From Akkermansiaceae bacterium (GTDB lineage: Bacteria > Verrucomicrobiota > Verrucomicrobiia > Verrucomicrobiales > Akkermansiaceae): DNA of 46,154 nt. Below, one piece after another: positions 28,677 through 37,031 of the stretch. Under the pieces are notes generated by a model. That model did not search any database. It had not been told where the DNA came from and was given only the letters and a program-made list of their open reading frames with translations. Within the stretch, counting starts at the first letter, position 1, and the number at the start of each line of letters is the position of its first letter. The stretch covers positions 1 to 46,154 of the forward strand of contig CAIZNN010000230.1 in assembly GCA_903934285.1 (NCBI GenBank), given 5' to 3'. The translations under genes and the position numbers were made by a program.

Positions 28677-28919
28677 ATGCGTGGAGTGATCATGAAGAAA
28701 GGCGAGCCTGTCGATCGGGCTCTGAAACGCCTCAAGACCAAACTCGATACCGAAGGAGTGCTTGAAGAGATTCGCCGCCGGCGGTCCTTTGAGACCCCCA
28801 CCGAGCGCAAGCAGCGCAAACTCCGGTCCGCCTCCAAACGCAACAAGATCCGCTGGCGCTACACCTCCGGCACCTCCGGCACCGCCAACACCGGCGAAAA
28901 AATCGAGACGGCCGATTGA
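28677..28919 (+). CDS. rpsU: 30S ribosomal protein S21
   Basis: Small basic ribosomal protein, 80 residues: KKGEPVDRALKRLKTKLDTEG, RRRSFETPTERKQRK and SKRNKIRWR are clear S21 segments. A short Gly/Thr/Ser-rich tail (SGTSGTANTGEKIETAD) extends past the usual end. The ATG at 28677 gives MRGVIMKKGEPV; an internal ATG at 28692 would start directly at MKKGEP. Monocistronic: its own promoter and a strong terminator. In some phyla lacking SD sites S21 has been linked to translation initiation, which is of interest here. Confidence 0.93.
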   Translation: MRGVIMKKGEPVDRALKRLKTKLDTEGVLEEIRRRRSFETPTERKQRKLRSASKRNKIRWRYTSGTSGTANTGEKIETAD

Positions 28920-28949
28920 TTTTCCCTGGTTCCGCAGATCAGGAAACAA

Positions 28950-28979
28950 ACGGGTGCCACACACGGCACCCGTTTTTTT
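28950..28979 (+). terminator. rho-independent terminator of rpsU
   Basis: Perfect 9-bp stem ACGGGTGCC / GGCACCCGT with a 6-nt ACACAC loop followed by a run of seven T. The clearest terminator in the window. Confidence 0.93.
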
Positions 28980-29062
28980 GTGGCGCGCGCAAGGGGCTCC
29001 GGGGCTACGCCAGCGCATCGGCTAACAACGGTCAGCGGCCGCTGCTTGCCGCAATGCCCGCC

Positions 29063-30133
29063 TCACACCCCGTCCTTGCCCTTGTTCTTGCCGCTGTCCA
29101 CCGCGGCCGGCACGACGGGAAAATCATCCATCAGCAAGGCGACCAATCGCCGCCCGGCCTGGGTGAGTGAGGCCTTGTCGCCATCGCCCATCACCAGGCC
29201 CCGGGTGAGATAGCGCTGCGGCACCTCCGCCGGCCGGATCTGGCTGATGAGTGGCGCCGCGACCTGCCGCTGGCTGGCTGCGATGGCAAGCGGCAATCCG
29301 GTGGCACTGAAGCTCAGCTCCCATGACACCGCACCCTCGGCGGTGCCATGCAACAACCACGGGTATCGGGCAGCCAACCCCGGTTTGCCTGGTTGCGCGG
29401 GTACCAGCACCTTGAAATGCACCGGCGTGGCCGCCATAAACTGGCTGAACTGCAACTGCGGGTTGGCCTGGTGCTCGACGAACAAGCGCGACACATCGGT
29501 CCCCGCCAAATTCATGCCGTTGAAATTCCCGTGGCAATTGGTCCCGTTGCCATTGAGCTTGTGCCAATCCTCATAGCGCGTGCTCATCAACAGCGCGAGT
29601 TCCAGATGCAGGTGCGCCCGCGTGCGATTGATCCCCGCCCCGGTGAACCCGAGACGGCCCAGCGCCCCGCCCGCCACCACCACCTCGCCAGGCTTGCAGC
29701 TGACCTCCGCCAGATGGGCGTAAAGCGAATACACCGAGGAGTCCTCCCAGCGATGCTCCACCACCACGTATTTCCCGTAGTTGCTGCGGCCGGCGAGCGG
29801 ACTGATATGCACCACGGTGCCATCGGCGATGCTGCCGACCGTGTCGAGCGGGTTGCCGGCGCGGTCGCGCTCGAGTGGGGTGATGTCGATGCCTTCGTGA
29901 AAATGCGTGAACACCAATTGCCCGTTCACCCGGATGGGCGTCCGCACAAATCCAAATGTGCCGCCTTCCCAAGGCTTGCTCACCGCGCCCTCAAAGGTCC
30001 GGTCCACGTACATGAAAAACTGGTCCGGCGCCCCGGCTAACAGGTTGTGGTTGGCGGTCGGCAGGCACAAGGCCAGTGGCGCGGCAGCCGCGACAGTGGC
30101 TCCGAGCAGCAGGATGGCGGGCAGGCGGATCAT
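29063..30133 (-). CDS. secreted M23-family metallopeptidase
   Basis: Peptidoglycan-type LytM/M23 endopeptidase fold exported to the periplasm. 356 residues: signal peptide (MIRLPAILLLGATVAAAA), then the zinc site THFHEGIDI (His 79, Asp 83), SLYAHL (His 140) and HLHLEL (His 174, 176). All ligand positions are present, so it may be active. The C-terminal 150 residues are an unrecognised domain ending in a Lys-rich GKNKGKDGV. Next to the small secreted protein at 30147 (13 bp), probably co-transcribed. Confidence 0.88.
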   Translation of the reverse strand: MIRLPAILLLGATVAAAAPLALCLPTANHNLLAGAPDQFFMYVDRTFEGAVSKPWEGGTFGFVRTPIRVNGQLVFTHFHEGIDITPLERDRAGNPLDTVGSIADGTVVHISPLAGRSNYGKYVVVEHRWEDSSVYSLYAHLAEVSCKPGEVVVAGGALGRLGFTGAGINRTRAHLHLELALLMSTRYEDWHKLNGNGTNCHGNFNGMNLAGTDVSRLFVEHQANPQLQFSQFMAATPVHFKVLVPAQPGKPGLAARYPWLLHGTAEGAVSWELSFSATGLPLAIAASQRQVAAPLISQIRPAEVPQRYLTRGLVMGDGDKASLTQAGRRLVALLMDDFPVVPAAVDSGKNKGKDGV

Positions 30134-30146
30134 GAATTCGGCGGCT

Positions 30147-30653
30147 TTATTTGGCTTTTTTCTTCTTCTTGCCTTTGCCGCTATCGCCGATGCGAGGCAA
30201 CACCTTGTCGAAGAGTTTGACTTCATCGGTGGTGATGCCCTTCCAGACGACGATCAAGCCATCGTCCACCGGCTTGTCGATGATCACCCCGTCGACCACC
30301 CGGCCATTGACCTGAGCCAGCAAGTACTTCCCCTGCGCGGTGAGGCTCAGCACATTCAACCGCCGCTTGCCCGCGTCCTTGAGTTGGAACACCAGCCCAT
30401 ACTCGTCGCCGCTGCCCGAAGGAAACGGACTGAACGCCACGATGTCCCGCATGGTGATTTCCGGCATCCGCAGGAAAAACCGCTGCTGCCCCTCATCCAT
30501 TTGCGGAAATACCATCTTTGGACTCGCCCCCTCACCCTCCGTTTCCAGATGAAACGTCACCATGCCCATTTCCCCCGCCTTGCCACCGGCTTGGCCAAGC
30601 GGCGCCATAACGAGGGTGACGAGCGCCGCCAGCGCTGCAATGCGTAGGTTCAT
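30147..30653 (-). CDS. secreted protein with SecD-P1-like segment
   Basis: 168 residues, signal peptide (MNLRIAALAALVTLVMAPLGQA). The region LNVLSLTAQGKYLLAQVNGRVVDGVIIDKPVDDGLIVVWKGITTDEVKLFDKVLP resembles the beta-alpha fold of the SecD first periplasmic head (a strand, AxVNGxVxxxPxI, then G-I-T-x-E-E). That is inference from pattern only; no membrane domain is present. The C terminus is poly-Lys (GKGKKKKKAK). The ATG at 30651-30653 was chosen because it starts a signal peptide. Divergent from obgE. Confidence 0.7.
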   Translation of the reverse strand: MNLRIAALAALVTLVMAPLGQAGGKAGEMGMVTFHLETEGEGASPKMVFPQMDEGQQRFFLRMPEITMRDIVAFSPFPSGSGDEYGLVFQLKDAGKRRLNVLSLTAQGKYLLAQVNGRVVDGVIIDKPVDDGLIVVWKGITTDEVKLFDKVLPRIGDSGKGKKKKKAK

Positions 30654-30747
30654 GCGCGGATTCAAGCACATCGCGCCAACCCCGAAAGCAAAATCGCTGG
30701 CTTTTGCGCGTTGACCGCCACCCCGGTCTGGGGAATTCTGTGGCCGC

Positions 30748-31794
30748 ATGTTCATCGACCACATTCGAATATCAGCTAAAGCCGGCGACGGCGGCGACGG
30801 CGTCGTCTCATGGCGGCGCGAAAAATTTGTGCCGCGCGGCGGTCCGGATGGTGGCGATGGCGGCGCGGGCGGCGATGTCATTCTCATTGTCGATCCGTCC
30901 ACCGACAACCTCCGCGCCTACCACTACGACCCGAAATTGAAGGCCGAAGATGGCAAACCCGGCGGCGGCACCCGCAAAACCGGCCGGGCCGGCAAGAAAA
31001 TCATCGGCAAAGTGCCGCCCGGCACCGTGGTTTATCGCAGCCGCGCCGCCACCTTGGCCGAGGCGGTGGATGCCGAGCGCAGCGATGAGGGGATCGATCT
31101 GGAACCCATCGCCGACCTCACCGAAAACGGCCAGCAATTCGTGCTGTGCCGCGGCGGTGAGCCAGGCTGCGGCAACTGGAACTACAAAACTCCGACCAAT
31201 CGCGCGCCCACCGAGCACACCCTCGGCACGCCCGGCGACCAAGGCATCTTCTACCTCGAACTGCGGCGCATCGCCGATGTCGGCCTCGTCGGTTTCCCCA
31301 ACGCCGGCAAATCCACCCTTCTCGGCAAACTCTCCGCCGCCAAGCCCAAGGTCGCCTCCTACCCGTTCACCACCTTGCAGCCCTCCGTCGGCGTCGTCGA
31401 GTTCCCAGGCTTCCGCCGCTGCACCGTCGCCGATATCCCGGGCCTCATCGAGGGTGCCCATGAAAACCGCGGCCTCGGCCACGAATTCCTCCGCCACATC
31501 ACCCGCTGCAGCTTGCTGCTCTTCACCATCGACATGGCTGGCGTCGATGGCCGCGACCCGGTGTCCGACTTGGAAATCCTGCGCCGCGAAATCAAGGAAT
31601 ATGACGACGACCTCGCCCGCTTCCCGTGGAAAGTCGTCGCTAACAAAATGGACCTCGCCAGCGCCGCCGCCAATCTCGACGCCTTCCGCTTGCGCTTCCC
31701 CAAAGTCGATATCATCCCGATCTCCGCCGACCATGAAACCGGCCTCGACGAGCTCCGCCAAATCCTCGACAACGAAGTCGGCCACCGCCGCTAA
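30748..31794 (+). CDS. obgE: Obg-family GTPase ObgE/CgtA
   Basis: Ribosome-associated GTPase of 50S assembly and stress response. 348 residues: Gly-rich Obg domain (GDGGDGVVSWRREKFVPRGGPDGGDGGAGG), then the G domain with G1 GFPNAGKST (182-190), switch FTTLQPSVGVV, G3 DIPGLIEGA and G4 NKMD. There is no C-terminal OCT domain. Genes rplU-rpmA, often upstream of obg, are not here. Confidence 0.97.
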   Translation: MFIDHIRISAKAGDGGDGVVSWRREKFVPRGGPDGGDGGAGGDVILIVDPSTDNLRAYHYDPKLKAEDGKPGGGTRKTGRAGKKIIGKVPPGTVVYRSRAATLAEAVDAERSDEGIDLEPIADLTENGQQFVLCRGGEPGCGNWNYKTPTNRAPTEHTLGTPGDQGIFYLELRRIADVGLVGFPNAGKSTLLGKLSAAKPKVASYPFTTLQPSVGVVEFPGFRRCTVADIPGLIEGAHENRGLGHEFLRHITRCSLLLFTIDMAGVDGRDPVSDLEILRREIKEYDDDLARFPWKVVANKMDLASAAANLDAFRLRFPKVDIIPISADHETGLDELRQILDNEVGHRR

Positions 31795-31934
31795 TGCCAG
31801 GCGGCGTGGCTGCGGCGTCCCGCCACAGGCCGTGAGTGCGGCCTCTGGCCGCAATCGCAAGGTTTCCGCGTCGCCATAGTTGCCGCTGCCAGCCACCATC
31901 CATCCCCCCCCGGTTTCTAACCAATCCCGCCGCC

Positions 31935-32366
31935 ATGCATCACCGCGACACCACCAATCCCCCCGAGTGGGCCCGCCGCGTCAACCGCGGTTGGTTCGTC
32001 CACGGCGGACTGGACGTTACCGCCGATGCCTGGCTCACTCATCTCGAACAAACCGATCCCGCCCGGTTCCTGGCGTCCTGTGAGATCGCCCGCGCCCTGA
32101 GCCGCGGCCCCGACCACACCATCGATCCCAAGCCATGGTTTTACGCCGGCCTCTTCAGCCTGGCCACGCCCGAGGAAGCCCGCCACTACCTGGCCAACCA
32201 CAGGTTCACTGCCGCCGCCATCCCCGCGCTGGCGCATGACGCAACCCTCGACCATTGGGTGAGCACGCTCGGCCCGGCGTCCCGCGAGGTGCTCGAGCGC
32301 CTCCGTGCAGCGGTGCGCGGCCTCGCCAGCCAATACGCCTGCAGCAAACCCCAGGGGCAGGGCTGA
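31935..32366 (+). CDS. hypothetical protein
   Basis: 143 residues, no signal peptide or membrane segment, no family recognised. Begins MHHRDTTNPPEWARRVNRGW; contains aromatic/charged segments (DPKPWFYAGLFSLATPEEARHYLANHRFT) and a C-terminal helix (ASREVLERLRAAVRGLASQY). It follows obgE after 140 bp. Codon use looks like the neighbours, so it is likely a real gene. Confidence 0.6.
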   Translation: MHHRDTTNPPEWARRVNRGWFVHGGLDVTADAWLTHLEQTDPARFLASCEIARALSRGPDHTIDPKPWFYAGLFSLATPEEARHYLANHRFTAAAIPALAHDATLDHWVSTLGPASREVLERLRAAVRGLASQYACSKPQGQG

Positions 32367-32787
32367 TCCGGCGGCCCTTCCTGGTGCATCGTCTGGCGCC
32401 GCGCCGCTCCCGCTGCGTTCTGCGTCCTGCTCACGGGCGCCGGACAAAAATGTTAGGCGGCAGTCCGCGTGCCACGTGTATCCAATGGCGGCCTTCTCAA
32501 GGGTTGGCCTGAAGGGCCAGGAGATTTCAGCCCAGGGCTGAGCGCTAGCGATGCCCTGGGACTGGTAGGTTGGAACTAAGGTCTGATGGCCCGATGGGCC
32601 ATGGCAACCCAGGACTGGGTACCTAGACACGCTCCAATGCCCCCTCTGCCAACTTCACGACAATGCTTCAACTTTTTTGTCCGACACCCCTGCTGCGCCG
32701 GCTCACGCGAAGTCAATTTTGGTATTTACGCAATCCATTTTTTCGGTAAGCTGGGCCGATTGCAGTTCTTCCAATGCCCTTCCTGCC
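32367..32787. other. Intergenic region with REP-like cluster, upstream of glgP
   Basis: No gene is seen in these 421 bp. The middle part (32506-32620) is a chain of palindromes annotated separately. The right part is AT-richer (AATTTTGGTATTTACGCAAT at about 32715) and should hold the glgP promoter, but no clear -35/-10 pair was found. Confidence 0.6.
32506..32620. repeat. cluster of four hairpins, REP-like
   Basis: GGCC-TGAAG-GGCC at 32506-32518; CCCAGGGC (32531-32538) pairing with GCCCTGGG (32553-32560); perfect ATGGCCC-GAT-GGGCCAT at 32586-32602; ACCCAG-GA-CTGGGT at 32607-32620. Coding potential is absent. A composite REP/BIME-like element or a structured RNA leader are both possible; the former is favoured. 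Confidence 0.65.
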
Positions 32788-35244
32788 ATGCAACCCTCCC
32801 CTGACATCCGCACCGGGCTTAGCGCCGGGGAAATCAAACAAGCCTTCCTCGACAACCTGCACTGCGGCTTGGGCCGTGGCGCTGCCATCGCCACAAAGCA
32901 TGACCTTTATTTCGCGCTGGCGCTGACGGTTCGCGACCGGCTGTTGGAACGCTCGGCGGCGAGTCTGCAACTCTACGGCGGCTCCAACGCCCGGCGCGTC
33001 GCCTATTTGTCGGCCGAGTTCCTGCCCGGCCCCCATCTGGCCAACAATCTCCTCAACCTCGGCATCACCGCAAGCGTGCGCGAGGCGCTCGGCACACTCG
33101 GCTACGACCTCGATGCACTCCTCGATCAGGAAGAGGAACCCGGCCTGGGCAATGGCGGCTTGGGCCGGCTGGCATCGTGCTACATGGACTCGCTCGCCTC
33201 GCTCGAGGTGCCCGCCGTCGGCTACGGTATCCGTTATGAGTTTGGTATCTTCGATCAAACCCTCCGCGATGGCTGGCAGTGCGAGGTCACCGACAAGTGG
33301 CTGCGCTTCGGCAACGCCTGGGAAATCGCCCGCCCGGAGATCACCTATGCCGTTGGGTTTGGCGGCCACACCGAAGCCTGGACCGACCCCCAGGGGCGCT
33401 ATCGCGTGCGCTGGGTGCCCGCCGACCAAGTCATGGGCGTGGCCTACGATACCCCGATCCTCGGCTATGCCGTCGCCACCTGCAACACGCTGCGACTGTG
33501 GAAGGCCGAGGCGGTCGAGTCGTTCGACTTTGCCGCCTTCAACCACGGCGACTACGATCGGGCGGTCGAGGACAAGGTCGCTTCGGAGACCATCACCAAA
33601 GTGCTCTATCCGAACGATGAGGCCCACCGCGGCAAGGAGCTGCGGCTCAAGCAACAAATCTTTTTCGCCAGTTGCGCGTTGCAGGACATGTTGCGCATCC
33701 ATGCGCTGCAGGGTTGCACGCCGCAAACGTTCCATGAATGTTGGGCGGTGCAGCTCAATGACACCCATCCGGCGGTGGCGGTGGCGGAACTCATGCGGCT
33801 GCTCCTCGACGTGCATGATCTCGCCTGGGACGAGGCATGGGCGGTCACCCGCGCCACCTTCGCCTACACCAATCACACCCTGCTGCCCGAGGCGTTGGAG
33901 AAATGGACCGTCCAACTCTTCGGCGCGCTGCTGCCCCGGCATCTCGAGATCGTTTATGCAATCAACCACCGCTTCCTCGCCGAAGTGCGGGCCGCCTTCC
34001 CAGGTGACGAGGCGCGCCTGGCGCGCCTCTCGATCATCGATGAATGCGCGCCGCGCTCGGTGCGCATGGCCCACCTCGCCAGCGTCGGGTGCCACAAAAT
34101 CAACGGCGTCGCGCAGCTCCACACCGAGTTGCTCAAGCAGACGGTGTTGTTGGATTTCGCCGCGCTGTGGCCCGCCAAATTCTGCAACGTCACCAACGGC
34201 GTCACCCCGCGCCGCTTTGTGGCGGTGAGTAACCCAGGCCTCACGCAACTCATCACCGGCCGCCTCGGCGATGGCTGGCTGCGCGACCTCAGCCAACTCC
34301 GCCAGCTCGAAGCGCTGGCCGACCACGCCGGATTCCAGCAGCAGTGGCGCGAGGTGAAGCTGGCTAACAAACGTCGTCTCGCCGCGCTCATCGCCGCGCG
34401 CACCGGCATCAGCGTCGATCCGGGCTCGCTCTTCGACGTGTTGGTCAAACGCATCCACGAATACAAACGGCAGCATCTCGACGTGCTGCACATTCTCACG
34501 CTGTACTTGCGCCTCATCAAAAACCCGCAAGCCGCCGTGCCCGCGCGCACCTTCCTCTTCGCCGGCAAGGCCGCCCCCGGGTATTTCTTGGCCAAGCTCA
34601 TCATCAAACTCATCACCGCCACCGGCGAGCGGGTCAATCACGACCCGCTGGTGGCCGACCGCTTGAAGGTCGTCTTCTTTCCCGACTACAACGTCAAGAA
34701 CGCCCAGTTCATCTATCCCGCCGCCGACTTGTCCGAGCAAATCTCCGTCGCCGGCAAGGAAGCCAGCGGCACCGGCAACATGAAATTCGCCCTCAACGGC
34801 GCGCTGACCATCGGCACGCTCGATGGCGCCAATGTCGAAATCCGCGAGGAAGTCGGCGCGGAGAATTTCTTCCGGTTCGGCCTAACCGCGCCCGAAGTGG
34901 CCGCGCTGCTGGCCCGCGGCTACCGCCCGCGCGAGCATTACGAGCAACACCCCGAACTGCGCGAAGTCATCGACTTCATCGCCAGCGGTGCCCTTGCCGG
35001 CGGCGATCGCGAATTGTTCCGGCCCCTTGTCGATAATCTGCTCGAGCACGATCCGTTCCTCGTGCTCGCCGATTTTGCGGCCTACCTCGAAGCCCAGTCC
35101 CGCGTCAGCGCCTCCTGGCAAATGCCACAGGCCTGGACACGCCAGTCGATCCTCAACACCGCCCGCGTCGGCAAATTCTCCTCCGACCGCGCCATCCGCG
35201 AGTACTGTGCGCAGATTTGGCATATCCAGCCCGCCACGTCATAA
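32788..35244 (+). CDS. glgP: glycogen/starch phosphorylase
   Basis: PLP enzyme that releases glucose 1-phosphate from glycogen. 818 residues, the usual length. ARRVAYLSAEFLPGPHLANNLLNLG, NGGLGRLASCYMDSLASL, WEIARPE, QLNDTHPAVAVAELMR, NVTNGVTPRRF, VKRIHEYKRQHLDVLHI, and the PLP lysine in EASGTGNMKFALNGALTIGTLDGAN (Lys about 666) are diagnostic. It starts at the ATG 32788; an in-frame upstream codon would add a Cys-rich non-homologous stretch. pyk follows after 40 bp. Confidence 0.98.
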   Translation: MQPSPDIRTGLSAGEIKQAFLDNLHCGLGRGAAIATKHDLYFALALTVRDRLLERSAASLQLYGGSNARRVAYLSAEFLPGPHLANNLLNLGITASVREALGTLGYDLDALLDQEEEPGLGNGGLGRLASCYMDSLASLEVPAVGYGIRYEFGIFDQTLRDGWQCEVTDKWLRFGNAWEIARPEITYAVGFGGHTEAWTDPQGRYRVRWVPADQVMGVAYDTPILGYAVATCNTLRLWKAEAVESFDFAAFNHGDYDRAVEDKVASETITKVLYPNDEAHRGKELRLKQQIFFASCALQDMLRIHALQGCTPQTFHECWAVQLNDTHPAVAVAELMRLLLDVHDLAWDEAWAVTRATFAYTNHTLLPEALEKWTVQLFGALLPRHLEIVYAINHRFLAEVRAAFPGDEARLARLSIIDECAPRSVRMAHLASVGCHKINGVAQLHTELLKQTVLLDFAALWPAKFCNVTNGVTPRRFVAVSNPGLTQLITGRLGDGWLRDLSQLRQLEALADHAGFQQQWREVKLANKRRLAALIAARTGISVDPGSLFDVLVKRIHEYKRQHLDVLHILTLYLRLIKNPQAAVPARTFLFAGKAAPGYFLAKLIIKLITATGERVNHDPLVADRLKVVFFPDYNVKNAQFIYPAADLSEQISVAGKEASGTGNMKFALNGALTIGTLDGANVEIREEVGAENFFRFGLTAPEVAALLARGYRPREHYEQHPELREVIDFIASGALAGGDRELFRPLVDNLLEHDPFLVLADFAAYLEAQSRVSASWQMPQAWTRQSILNTARVGKFSSDRAIREYCAQIWHIQPATS

Positions 35245-35284
35245 CCCTCGCACCCGCGCAGCCCAGACATACGCCATCCCCCCA

Positions 35285-36775
35285 ATGAACCCCCCTCCTA
35301 ACAAAACAAAGATCGTTGCCACCATCGGCCCCACCTCCGACTCGCCGGAGATGCTCGAACGCTTGATGCGCGCGGGCATGAACGTGGCGCGGCTCAATTT
35401 TTCCCACGGCGGGTTCACCGGCCACGGCGAGCGCATCGCGCGCATTCGCGCGGCGGAAAAGGCCACCGGTTGCCGCGTGGCGATCATGGCCGATCTGCCC
35501 GGACCGAAGATGCGGTTGGGCAATATCGTGCCGGAAGCCATCCAGCTCGCACCCGGCGATGCGTTCACCCTGACCAGCGACGACATCGTCGGCGACCCAC
35601 ACCGCGTCGCGATGAGTTTCGAACCGTTGCCGCGAGTGGTCAAGCCGGGCGACCGCCTCTTCCTCAACGACGGCATGGTGCAACTCATCGTCGAACGCGC
35701 CGCCGGCAACGAGGTCCACTGCATCACTGCCGTCGGTGGCGAGTTGTGCTCGAAAAAAGGCCTCAACCTTCCCGGCATCAACCTCGGCATCAGTGCCTTC
35801 ACCACCCACGACCGCGCCTGCCTCGAGTTTGCCCTGGCCCACGGCGTGGATGCCATCAGCCAGTCGTTCGTCGAACGCGCCGCCGATATCACAGCGGTGC
35901 GCGCCGCCGCCTTGGCGCTGGGCAAGCGCCCCTTCATCATTGCCAAGATCGAACGCGCCGATGCCTTGGTCCACCTCGATGAAATCCTGCAGGCCGCCGA
36001 TGGCATCATGGTGGCGCGCGGCGATCTGGGTGTGGAGGTGCCGATCGAACACATCGCCGTGATCCAAAAACAGATCATCGCCAAGGCCACCGCTGCGGGC
36101 AAGCCGGTCATCACCGCCACCCAGATGCTCGAATCCATGACTCACAACCGCATGCCGACCCGCGCCGAGGCCACCGACGTGGCCAACGCCATCCTCGACG
36201 GCACCGATTGCATCATGCTCTCCGGCGAATCCGCCATGGGCAGCTTCCCCGAGGAATCCGTGGCCATGTTGGCGAAGATTGCGGCCAGCACCGAGGCCCA
36301 TCGCGAGGCGAACTGGCAGATCTCGGAAACCCTGTTGCGCTGCGCGGGCTCGGCCACCGCCGACGGGGTGCTCGCCGATGTGGTCCAGTATTCAATCGGC
36401 ATTTCCCCTGCCGCGGCGGTCTTCGTCCCCACCCAAACCGGCTCCACTGCACGCATGATCTCGCGCTTCAAACCCCGCGTCTGGATCGTCGCCGTTAGCC
36501 GCGAGGTCGCTGTCTGCCAAAATCTCGCCTTCTCCTATGGCGTGTGTGCCATCCACGCCGCGAGCGAACCCGCCGATTGGCGCGACTTTACCCTGTCCTG
36601 GCTGCGCAATGCCGGCTTGCCCACCCGCCTCGCCATCTTGGTCGCCGGCCCTTCCCCGCGCCACCCGCAGGCGAATTACCGCGTCGAATTCCTCGTGGGG
36701 TCGGCCCCGTGTTTCGAGCAGTCCAGCCGGACTGCGGCCCCGCCGGAACCACCCGCGAAAATCGCCACCCCATAG
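35285..36775 (+). CDS. pyk: pyruvate kinase
   Basis: Converts phosphoenolpyruvate and ADP to pyruvate and ATP. 496 residues: TKIVATIGPTSDSPEML, GMNVARLNFSHG, MADLPGPKMRLG, the B domain, KIERADALVHLDEIL, GIMVARGDLGVEVP, and TATQMLESMTHNRMPTRAEATDVANAILDGTDCIMLSGESAMG. The C-terminal allosteric domain ends with an extra segment of about 20 residues rich in Pro/Ala. Downstream of glgP: glycogen breakdown leading into lower glycolysis. Confidence 0.98.
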   Translation: MNPPPNKTKIVATIGPTSDSPEMLERLMRAGMNVARLNFSHGGFTGHGERIARIRAAEKATGCRVAIMADLPGPKMRLGNIVPEAIQLAPGDAFTLTSDDIVGDPHRVAMSFEPLPRVVKPGDRLFLNDGMVQLIVERAAGNEVHCITAVGGELCSKKGLNLPGINLGISAFTTHDRACLEFALAHGVDAISQSFVERAADITAVRAAALALGKRPFIIAKIERADALVHLDEILQAADGIMVARGDLGVEVPIEHIAVIQKQIIAKATAAGKPVITATQMLESMTHNRMPTRAEATDVANAILDGTDCIMLSGESAMGSFPEESVAMLAKIAASTEAHREANWQISETLLRCAGSATADGVLADVVQYSIGISPAAAVFVPTQTGSTARMISRFKPRVWIVAVSREVAVCQNLAFSYGVCAIHAASEPADWRDFTLSWLRNAGLPTRLAILVAGPSPRHPQANYRVEFLVGSAPCFEQSSRTAAPPEPPAKIATP

Positions 36776-37031
36776 GCGCGCACTAAACTAAAATGCAGTG
36801 GACACCGCGACCATTTCGGTGTAGCTTCATCACGTTGCGGATTCAAGCGCGACGAAAATGAACATCCCGCAGATCCGCATCGGCGATGCGCTTGGGATCA
36901 CCCTAACCGGGCGGCCTGCCAGCCTGATTGAAAACCCGTGAGCGGAGGCCGGCGGGGGCAACCCTACAACCTGGGCAGTCAATAACAACCATTTCCTAGC
37001 AGTATTCAGAAACCCCAACTTCCTAACAGTC

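Noticed and set aside
32713-34740. A 675-codon open frame antisense to glgP
   Set aside because: Same codon-bias effect; composition is rich in Gly/Glu/Val/His with no family match, and glgP is complete on the other strand.
36776-37031. Possible short peptide upstream of the DUF3300 gene
   Set aside because: The 256-bp gap has no frame with family similarity; it most likely holds the promoter of the DUF pair.
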